From positions 1-64,000 of the forward strand of contig SWDT01000126.1 of NCBI GenBank assembly GCA_009193035.1: a stretch of 64,000 nt of DNA, in the 5' to 3' direction. A program made the translations under genes and the position numbers. This document shows, piece after piece, positions 42,468 to 53,300 of this stretch. The number at the start of each line of letters is the position of its first letter. Positions within the stretch are counted from its first letter, which is position 1. The notes under the pieces are model-generated. The model was given only the letters and a program-made list of their open reading frames with translations. It was not told the origin of the DNA and made no database searches. Source of the stretch: Halicephalobus mephisto. Taxonomy: Eukaryota > Nematoda > Chromadorea > Rhabditida > Panagrolaimidae.

Positions 42468-44018
42468 ATGAGACAGATGAAGTTTCAGGAAAAATCTCAG
42501 GTAAAGATTTTTTAGGATTTTTTAAATTGTTTTTTCAGCGTCGACGTCGTAATAACGAACCTCCTACGACTACTAGAAACAACTATGATCTCCGTCCAAC
42601 GGCTGAAAGAATGCAACGTCAACAGAAAACCCCCGTCGTACCCCAACCCCCCTCCGCGACCCAGGTCCTCAGGAACCACGGAATTCTGACGTACTCGTAC
42701 TGGGAACTCGGCTCTGGACATTATAGCAAGGTCTATCGGGCCGTTCACAACGACATCCAGGTGATTTTTATTTATTTCATATATGAATTAATTTTTTCCA
42801 GTACGCCGTCAAAGTGATCAAACTCAAACACGTGGGAGAGGAATTTCGGGACCAGTTTTTGCCGAGAGAAATCGCTTGCTGGCACAACGTAAGACATGGA
42901 AATATCTGCCGTTTGATGGGCCATTTTGGCTACGAAGACGTCTACATGTTCATGATCATGGAGTACTGTGACGGCGGTGATTTGGTGGGTTTTCATATAT
43001 CAATTTTATTCCAAATTCAGTTTTCCTGGGGTATCTTAGGTTTAGTTATCGTTTTTAGAGTGTTTATTAATATTTCCATATATAATTACCTACCTTCCAA
43101 GGTGGATAAAGAGTTATATGCCTTTTATATCTTAATCCAACAACTTTCAGATTTACCTAAGGGTGTAGTTTTGAGAAATTAATTACGAAAAAGTACAAAA
43201 CAGAAATTTTAGGCTGCTTTGGTTTCTAGAAATTCGCCTCGGGACCAATTTGTAGGAAATTCATGATTTGTGATATATAATTAATTACGAAATTGTGTAA
43301 GATTAGGAAATAATCACTGCTTAAAATCGAAATTTTAAATTAGTTTAGTTCCTGAAATCCTGGACAATTCGTGTCGGGACCAATCTGTAAAGATTCACGA
43401 TTTTTAACTTTTTAGTTGAGTTTTATCCAAGGAAATGGACCGCTTCCTGACAGTACTGGCCGAACCTGGCTGGGACAGTTACTAGATGCCGTTGTTTACC
43501 TCCACAAGAAGAAAATTGCTCACAGAGACATCAAAGCTGAAAACGTGCTTATTTATTCTCGTGGAGTCAAGTTGACTGATTTTGGATTTGCTTGTTACGA
43601 ACCTGATGGACATTATTCAACGACTTACTGTGGATCTAAAGCTTATTCTTGTCCTGAAATTCTCAGCGGTGTTCCTTACGACGTCTTCAAAGGAGATGTA
43701 TGGTCCTTTGGAGCCCTCTGCTACGTCGCGATGACCAATTCTATGCCTTTCCGAGAGAACGTCTCCAGCAACAAGTTAATCATCGAACAGCAAAAACGGA
43801 AAGATTTCAAATGGCCTAATTTCGTCAAACCAGACTGTAAATATGCTATTAACAAAATGTTAACTTTCGATCAACAAGTTCGTCCAACAGCGAGAATGGC
43901 CAAGGAATTGTCCTTTTTTTATGAACCGAATCTTAAAACGAACATGTTGAATCCCCTCCAGAATCCGGTCGTAATCGATTTCGAAACTGAGTATTCCTCA
44001 ACACGAGCTTACGGTTAA
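42468..44018 (+). CDS. TSSK-like serine/threonine protein kinase
   Basis: Exons 42468-42500, 42539-42760, 42802-42984 and 43416-44018 give 346 residues. All kinase motifs are present: the Gly-rich loop LGSGHYSKVYRA (about 65-76), the catalytic Lys in YAVKVIK, HRDIKAEN, DFGFACYEP, the activation-segment end GSKAYSCPE, DVWSFGALCYVAM and the C-lobe Arg in VRPTARM. TTYCGSKAYSCPEIL with the YDV...DVWS spacing is characteristic of testis-specific serine kinases (TSSK), a group within the CAMK family that acts in spermiogenesis; nematodes have several male-germline relatives. A basic, Gln/Pro-rich N-terminal extension precedes the domain. Introns are 38, 41 and 431 nt; the last two contain TTCATATAT(G/C)AA. 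Sperm expression is inference from family. Confidence 0.92.
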
Positions 44019-44376
44019 TCCTTGTGAGTTGATGTAAGATATCTTGTATGAAATAAGACCGAAAATTGGTCGAAATATAATCAAATTTTAAATTGTAATT
44101 TACAGTATACCGGAGTATTCTTTATCATTCTCGAAAGAAAAAATTCTGAGGCATTTCACAAGATAAAAAAACAAGTATCACGATAATCTTTGTCTTGAGA
44201 AGCTTGAGGACCCACATTTGGACTTTTATAAAAACACCTTGAGCTGGATTTTGAAAGAAAAAGCACAATTGGTTTGAGAAACTATTGGGCAGCGAAAAAG
44301 TGAGAAGAAAAAAAACAAGAAAGAATAATACCTACCCGTAAATAGGAAAGCAAAAAGTACTTTTTAGATTACTGTA

Positions 44377-47300
44377 TTATACCGTTCTGGCTTCGGCGAG
44401 TTTTCGCATAGCTTCAGCAAAAGCAGGATTGTTCTGTGCATGCATCATTAATTGTTGTTGTTGTTGTTGTTGTTGCATCATAGCCATTATCATTTGGAGA
44501 TTATCTGTTCCTGATGATACTGGAATTTGTTGTGGTACTGTATTTGTTTGGCCTACAAGATGAGCAAATTGGCTCAACGTTGCTGCTGCTGAATGTTGTT
44601 GAAGTTGTTGAGCATGGACTTCTGCTGCTCGTTGAGCTGCAGCCTGCTGAGCAGCGGCTCTCTGTTGTTGAAAAAGTTCCAGTTCCATTCGTTCTGAAAA
44701 AAATCCATATATCAAAAACGTTTAAAAACCTGAAATATTTCAATAAAACTTCCATTTCAGAAGTTTGTAAAATTTCCAAAGATTTCAGAATCCCGTATTA
44801 AATTGCAAGTTCCAAAATTCTCGTTAAGACTAGAAAATTTCACAAGATTCCGAAGATCCTTAAAAATTTCCACAAAATCTTCAGGAATTTCAAGATTTCT
44901 CTGATTCTAAGACTTCCAGAATCTCCTACGACAGGAAAGTCCAGAAAATTCGAAATCTTTTCCGAAATTTCAACAACTAAAAATCTCAAAACTCACTTCT
45001 ATTCTCCAATTCGGCTTGGGCTTGAGCTTGTGCTTGAGCCTGGGCTTGTGCTTGAGCTTGAGCTTGTGCTTGGGCTTGTTGAGCAGCGACCATTTGAGCA
45101 GCAGAATGTCCATGTTGCATCAACGCCATAAAATGCGGATTACTTTGTAACAACTGTTGTTGCATAAGTTGCTGAAGTTGATGAGCATGCATGAGCTGAC
45201 TAGGAGTCGGAGCCGGACCAGGAGGTTTAACTCCATTGATTTGAGCTTGCATCTGAGCTTGAGCAGCAGCAACTTCTCGTTGTCTTTGTTCTTGTCGTTT
45301 TTGCTCTTCCAATTTCCTTTGTTCTGCCAATTTTGCTGCTTCTTGTTGTTGTATTGCTGCATATGTCTGGTACTTCTGAATATTTAATAATTGAGAAAGT
45401 TTAATTCATTTTGGGGTGAATTTTCATGATTTTATATGGAATTTTAGGATCGGAAGGAAAGAAAGCGAGAGAGTGGACAGAGCGAGTCATGCCGGTGAAA
45501 GTTACCAAATTCACCGTTTATATTTTTTTCCTTCTATTTAGGTAATCAAAAATGGAAAAAAGCCATTCTATTGTTGGAAAAAATCAGAAAAAAACAAATA
45601 AGAGTGTTTCTGAACAAATTATCAGATTTTCCAGTTTTCTAAACTAACTCGCTCCTGCGCGGGAATTCAAATATTCCAAACAACGATATATCAATTTCCT
45701 CAATTATACCATCTTCCACGTTTTGAAATTAATTCTTACCTGGTGTTCTTGAAGTATCATCATCATATGGTGTTGGGAGAACAATCTAGGATCCACTCCA
45801 GACGGCATCATGGGAGGAATAGCTCCCATTTGAATCCTCTGAAACACGTTGGACATTTGGTCTTGTGGGGTGCCCGAAACCCCATTCAACATCTCTAATG
45901 CATTCTTTTGATGTTGTTGTTGAATAAAATTCGCCATAGATGTTTGTACATTTGATATTGAAGTTATTGGAAGACTCGTTGAAGGTCTCGCAGCTGCTTC
46001 TGCTTTTAGTTTTTCTTCTTCTTCTCGTTTCTTTTTCTCCGTTTGACAAATTTCAAATTCTTTTTTCTGTCTTTTTTCCGTCCAAGACATCGAATCAGGG
46101 TTGTAGTAGACTAGATCCGTCCTAGCACATGATGATTTTGTTCGTTGTTTGATTTTCTCGAATATCACAGGATCTAGCACCGGATTCTCTGATATCTTGT
46201 TGAAGTTTTTCGTTTTTTCTTGTTTTATTATGATGCTTACTTGTTCTTCGACATCTTTTTTGCATTCTTTTGCATGTTCTTCGATTTCGGCTTGAGTCAA
46301 GAAGCAACTTGCTTCTTCGTCTTCTTCGATTTCTTTTTTGGAATAAAAATTTTCTTTTTCTTCTTTCGCATTATGTTTGATTCCGTTTTCTTTCTTACCG
46401 TCTTCCTCGTTGGTTTCTTCTTTCGTTCCGGGAGAACTTGCAGAACTAGAGGAACTCTGGTACCCGTTCATCTTCTTTGATTTTGAACTAGAGTCAGAAC
46501 CCGATCCTTCGCCTTCCTTGGGCTCGCTGTTGGCCTTCTTCTTGGTTCCATTCCTCGGAGAAGGCACATCCTGCAAGTCGTCCGACATTGCCGAATGTCT
46601 GTGAATCCTCTTTCTCGATTTCCTCAAAAGCTTGTCGTCCGCAGGAGAATCCAGATTCCTTCTGTGCTTATTATTAGCTCTGGTTCTTACCCCCTCGTCA
46701 ACAGGACTTCCTCTGGAAAGACAAGGTGGAACTGTGGCCGGTCTTTCCACATTCCTCATGTTTCCGTACTTCTTGAAATATAGCCGACAATCTGTACACA
46801 TTAGTTGTCGATGAATACCCGCATGATGCCAATCTTTACTCTTCGTCGAGTAGCAATGGTGACAAGCTCGTTCCTCGATGTCTTCTAATTCGTCTTCAGA
46901 AGCACTGGCATAGTCAATCAAGTCGGCCGAAGCAGGTCTAACCGGTGTTCCATTCTTGAACGCTTTCTTAGGTACAAGTCTGACTCTCTGTATTGCACGA
47001 GGTCTGGTGGCATCTCTGGACTTTTTCCACATATAATAAAAGTTCACCAAATGTTCCTAAAACAGATCATTATAAGAATTAAAATTACAAAAATTTAATT
47101 CATTTTGAGGTGAATTTTCATGATTTTATATGGAATTTTAGGATCGGAAGGAAAGAAAGCGAGAGAGTGGACAGAGCGAGTCATGCCGGTGAAAGTTACC
47201 AAATTCACCGTTTTATATTTCTTTCTTTCTATTTAGGTGATCAAAAATGGAAAAAAGCCATTCTATTGTTGGAAAAAATCAGAAAAAAACAAATAAGAGT

Positions 47301-50300
47301 GTTTCTGAACAAATTATCAGATTTTCCACTTTTCCAAACTAACTCTCTCCTGCGCGGGAATTCAAATATCCCAAACAACGATATATATTTAATTACAATA
47401 CTGCTATTAATAAATAATGTTGTTCTAAAAATACTTACCCTTCTATGACACGGCAACAATTCTTTTTGTATTTTTGCAAAGTTCTTTCCGTAATTTTTAA
47501 TTCCTTTAGTGAATTTTTTGACGTCATCGGCGGTGAGGAAGCTGTTGTCTTCCGCGAGTTGGTTGTCGCTTCGTTCCATAATCACCTTCGCTTTCTCTAT
47601 GTTGTAATTGCATTCATGGAGATTTAGAATAGCATCATTGAACACCAAATCTCCCAATCTGGAATCTCTTTCCAGTTGCGGAATTTGACATTTCCTATTT
47701 AAGCAAAAAGTCCTGTAAGCACGACAGCCCTTGATGTACTCTCCCTCGGCTTCTTGGCAGATTTCTCCCGGTCTGTACAGCAGTTGGTCCAAATCCCGGT
47801 CTTCACTGACGGTTTCAGTTGGCAGAGGTGGCAGTTCTGCCTGAAAAGTATAATTTCAGAGAATTTCCCGAGATAATCCTAATCCCCTTCAATTTAAACA
47901 TAATCCGCTATTTCTGGTTTGTCCGTAAAAAGCAAATACGTTACTACATGTACGTGCAAATTCCCCATTTCTGCGGAATCGTCGATTTAAAAAAAAGACA
48001 ATCTGAGTAAATACATAAATTAGGAGCTGTAAGTTACCTAAAACCAAAAAATAAAAGTTTTTCATATATGAATTTCAACTTTTTCTTATGAGAAAATTGA
48101 GAAAATCGATAAAAACAATGTATTAATTAACAAAACAAAAAAATATATAAAAAAAACAAAAAAAATATAAAAAATTAAAATTATTCCATTTTTGAAATTC
48201 TTTCATATATGAATTTTAATTTTTTTGTATAAAAAGTCGGAAAATTAATAAAAATAATATAAAGTTAATAGAATAAAAAGTATTCAAAAAAAGTAATTTT
48301 ATTTTTGAAATTCTTTCATATATGAATTTCAACTTTCTCTCTCTATGGCGGAACTTTAGATAACGGACGATTACGTGACTTATCATAACATCAAGCAAAA
48401 AATGGTATTTACCCAAAGATCAATAATAAAAAAAAGGAAATTAAAACTATCGATTAAAAATGCAAATTTTTGAATTTTTGTTTTTTTCGAATAAATTTGC
48501 AGCTCGAAACAGTCGATAAAGAGCGGTTTGACATAATCCCCAAAAATTATACTTGTTCAAAAATCGATCAGATAGAACAAGCAAAAAGGCAAATTAGAGA
48601 TCTTTGGGGAATTTTCATATATGAAATTTAACTTTTTAAGATAATACATTAGGAAATTTTAATTATGATTAGCAAAAAATTAAATTTTAGTGATTTTGAA
48701 GAACTGTACAAATCAAGAAATATAAATAAAAAATAAAAAGTTGAAATTCTTGAATTTTGGAAGATATTCATATATGAAATTTAATTTTTTAAGATAATAC
48801 ATTAGGAAAATTTAATTATGATTTACAAAAAATTAAATTTTCGGTAATTTTGAAGAACTGTACAAATCAGGAAATGTAAATAAAAAATAAAAAGCTGAAA
48901 TTTTTGCACAAAAACTCTTACCTGATGACGTGGACCAGTTCTGATGGTTCCGTGGAAGGCAGCCAGTCTATTGCTGTCCAGATTGTAGTTCAAACACGAG
49001 AAGAACACGTCTTCTTCGGCCAGATGTGACTCGTCCAGTTCGGAAATGTTTCTGTACGATTTTACCGTGCACTTTCCTCTGAAAAAATTATAATTTTAAA
49101 AATATCGATATTTCGAAATTTTAGGCAAATTTCTATAGCAACAAGAGAAACGTAAAATTATACAAGTTTGGTGGACGAAAATGACCCTTTATATAAACAC
49201 TGTCATTAGTCTCGACTAATCTGTAGTCAAAGAAGATAACGCAAATGATTCGATTCAAAGATTATCATTTTTACGACCGACATAAAAGCGGATTATCAGA
49301 CAAGACCGGTCGCGATTTCATGGACCAAAAAGTCCTCAGTTTTAACACTTCTGGCAAAACGCCAATTTTCTGAACACAGATAAAATGATAAAAATTGTAA
49401 CGTTTTGGACACAATACCGTGGTAATTTTAAAATTAAAATTAAAATCAAAAATTCAAGTCCTGGATATGACATCCAAGAGTTATTTCGAAACTCAAAAAT
49501 ATGAATTCATTGGCAAATGAGACAAAACGCCAGAAAAATCATCTTTTTAAAAACAAAAAAATGAACTCATTGGCAAATAAAACAAAACGCCAGAAAAATT
49601 ATTTTTTTAAAAACTCAAAAAATAAATTCATTGGCAATTGAGACAAAACGCCAAAAATCATCTTTTTAAAAACAAAAAAATGAACTCATTGGCAATTGAG
49701 ACAAAACGCTAAAAATCACCACTTTTGAAGTCTCGTATTAACGTTTTTAGTTTGGCATTTTGGGAGACAATGCCAAAAATAAACTTTTTAACTTTAAACA
49801 AAAATTTTAGCATTTAAGACAATGTTAAAAATAAACTTTGATTTTTAAACAAAAATATTCAAAATTCTGGAAAAAAGTCAAAAATCAACCATTTTCGAAA
49901 ACATTTCACAATGCATTTTTCGCGTTGTGTCCGAAATGTCATAAATTTAACAATTGTCTTGGGAAATAAACTTTTTAAAAAATCGAATTTCGCCGTGGGA
50001 AATCTCAAGAGAAAAAAATTTGCAAAAAAAAACAGGATTTCCTGGCCATTGGTCAAAAGTGTCAAAACTGTCAAAAAACGGGAAACGAAGGTAAAACAAG
50101 AAATTTCGACTGGTTGTCGAGACAGATTTGACAGGTCAAACAAAATATATAAAAACAAAAATTTTTTAATTTTTATATATTTTTATTTTAAAATGACTAA
50201 ACGTGGAATTATTTTTGGATTATTTGTGATTATCGGGATATGGATTTTCCAAGTTTCCGGAGGACCCATTAGAGCACCCCAAGAGGAAGAAACCACCGCT

Positions 50301-53300
50301 GTCGCCTTAGGGAACGGCACCAATCAAGTCATCGATACTTTGACTACAGATTTGGGACAATCCAACGAAACCGAAACAGAATTGACCCGAGTAAAAAGGT
50401 CCTGCGGTTGCTGTTGCTGCAGGCCCTGCTGCTGTTGTTGCAGACCTTGTTGTTGTTGTTGCAGATGCTGCTGTAGGTGCTGTTGCTGTTGTTGTTGCAG
50501 ATGTTGCTGCAGATGCTGTTGCTGCAGACCGTAAGGAACCCAAAAAATCGAAAATTCATATATCAAATCTTAAATCCGATATGTGAAAAACCCATTTCAT
50601 ATATCAAAATTCGAATCCTCCACTTACGAAGACCTTTCCGGATATTAAAATACCAAAACTAGAGCCAAAAAATGAAATTAATATATGAAGTTAAAATTTT
50701 GATATATGAAAATTGAAATTTAATATATCAAAATTAGAGTTTCATATATCGATATTGAAATTCCATATATGAAACGACTGTTTTACTACCAAATATGACG
50801 GAATTAAGTGAAAAAAGCGGAATTGATATATGAGGATTAAGATTTCATATATCAAAATTAGAGTTTCATATATCGATATTGAAATTCCATATATGAAACA
50901 CCCTTTCAGATGCTGTTGCGGATGCTGCGGAGGTCGTAAACGCAGAGCTATCCAGCAACTGACCCATCGTCTCATGGACAAGCAAGCTGAAGTCCTCCGT
51001 CAGATCGGCCAGAACTCCTCTGAAGAACTCGAAACCCCCTCCACCACCACTGCAGCTCCCGTCACGAAAGTCGTAACAATTGCCGAGATGGACTCCTACG
51101 GACGAAGACAGATCTGAGTCAGATTTCCGAATCCACATTGCATTTTTCCTAGTTCAAGGGATAACTAATTTATGTAATAAATGTTAATCCAGATAAGCTA
51201 TGGATTAAGAATAGGACTCTTTAATCCTTTATGGAATCCCAAAAATATAAAAATAGAAATGACAAGAGTGACGAAACTTGGAAGTCGGCCAATTGTAGGT
51301 GGGAAATGACGAAATCTGTCCAAAGTTCAGCTAAACTTGAAAAATAACAAAACGATCTTAAAAATACCAGCGAAAGTCTGGGAAGGAATTTAAAAAAATA
51401 AACATATAGATAGTGACTAAGATGGGGAGATTTTAGACACTATCTACGTATATTGATGGATAGTATCTAAGATGGGAAAATTTTAGACACTATCTACGTA
51501 TATTGATGGATAGTGACTAAGATGGGAAAATTTTAGACACTATCCCGGAGTATTGGATAGTGTCTAAAGTACACAATTTTCAGTCACTATCCTGAGGAAT
51601 TGAATACCAATCAGAGCAGAATTTACCGAATGTGATTCAGACATAATCTCTCAATTATGATGAAATCGAAAACAGGTCATTAAAAATTCCCCAGTATTAT
51701 CTAAAAAAATAATCAGTGTACAATTGTCCAAATAAAGGCCAAACAAACATTTGGCCGGTTTTTCCAAAAAGCTCTTTTCGAAAAAATCGGCCAGTTCAAA
51801 GCTGTTTGAAAAAAACAAACATGATTGTCCATTTGCGCGACCAGTCTAAAACGGCAAAGTTGCCATTTTTCATGCCAGTTAATCCAATGCGGAAACGTGC
51901 TAAGCCGTAAATAACCTCAGAATGACTACTATTCCCATGACGAAATAAAGTACGAAAAAATCCATTTTCGTAAACATCGATTTTTCAAAAATTTTCAAAT
52001 CCCAAGATTAAGGTCAAAAATTAAAAAAAATTTAATTAAAAAAATAAAAAATTAGAAGTTTTTAATTAAAAATAAAAAAATTTATATATTAAAAAAAATA
52101 AAATTTCGAAATTTTTGTTTTTTTTTAAATTCTTTCTAAAATTTCGAAATCTATAAAATTTAAAAAAAATAAAATTTCTAAAATTTCGTAATTTTTGTTT
52201 TTTTTTAAAATTCTTTCTAAAATTTCGAAATCTATAAAATTTAGAAAAATAAAATTTCTAAAATTTCGTAATTTTTATTTTTTTTAATTTCCAAATTTCT
52301 TAAAAAATGGATTTTCAAAAATTTTAAAATTATAAGAGAATTTTAGATTTTTTGGAAAATTATGAAAATATTTTTTTAATTAAAAAATAAAATTTACCTG
52401 AGATAGCTGATTGGATAACTGCAGGCAATTTCATTTTGGAAGAGTTCTCGAGATTCGTACTCGAGTGTTTTTTCGTAAATACCGTGTTCTTTTCGTTCCT
52501 GGACCAAAAGAGAATAAGTGACTTCCGGAATGTCTTCAGGACGGTAATATCTGGTTAATTTCATCGAAATTTGTTCTCTTTTAGCCTAAAATCAAAATTT
52601 CCATTAAATCTCAAAATTTTCAAAATCATTCATTTTCAAAAATAATTTTTTAAATAAAATTATTAATTTTTAAAAATTAAAAAACTTTAAAAATTTCATT
52701 CAAAAAAAATTAAAAAACAATTTTAAAAATTTGTTTTTTTAATTTTTAAAATAAAACTATTTTTTTTATTTTTTAATAAAATTGTTTTTTTTTAATTTTT
52801 TTTGAATAAAATTGTTTTTTTTTAAATTTTTGAATAAAATTGTTAAATTTTTTTGAATAGAACTATTTTTTTTTAAATTTTTTTGAATAAAATTGTTTTT
52901 TTTTAAATTTTTTTGAATAAAATTGTTAAATTTGTTCCCCTTTGAACTTTGGTTTACTCATTAATTTCCTTCATCCATCGGTCAAACTGCTTATGAGCCA
53001 CCAGAATCCCTCTCGACATTGACACTTTCATTCAAAAATATGCAAATCGCCTTTCGGAAAAGACCCGACAAAATTGCGCAGGAAGCTTTTTCATTTGCAC
53101 AGCTGTTGCGATCCTCTTTCACCAATTAATCGAAAAACCATAATGCTCCAGATTTCGCTGAGTAAACAAAAACAACACGAATAGTTTTAACTTTCAAAAT
53201 CGATATATGAAAAGTTAACTTTCGAAATCGATATATGAAAAGTTAACTTTCAAAATCGATATATGAGAATTTAACTTTCAAAATCGATATATGAGAATTT

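Noticed and set aside
47110..47448. 112-codon plus-strand ORF in an egl-27 intron
   Set aside because: Lies in the duplicated intronic element; the corresponding frame is not preserved in the other copy, so it is not supported as coding.
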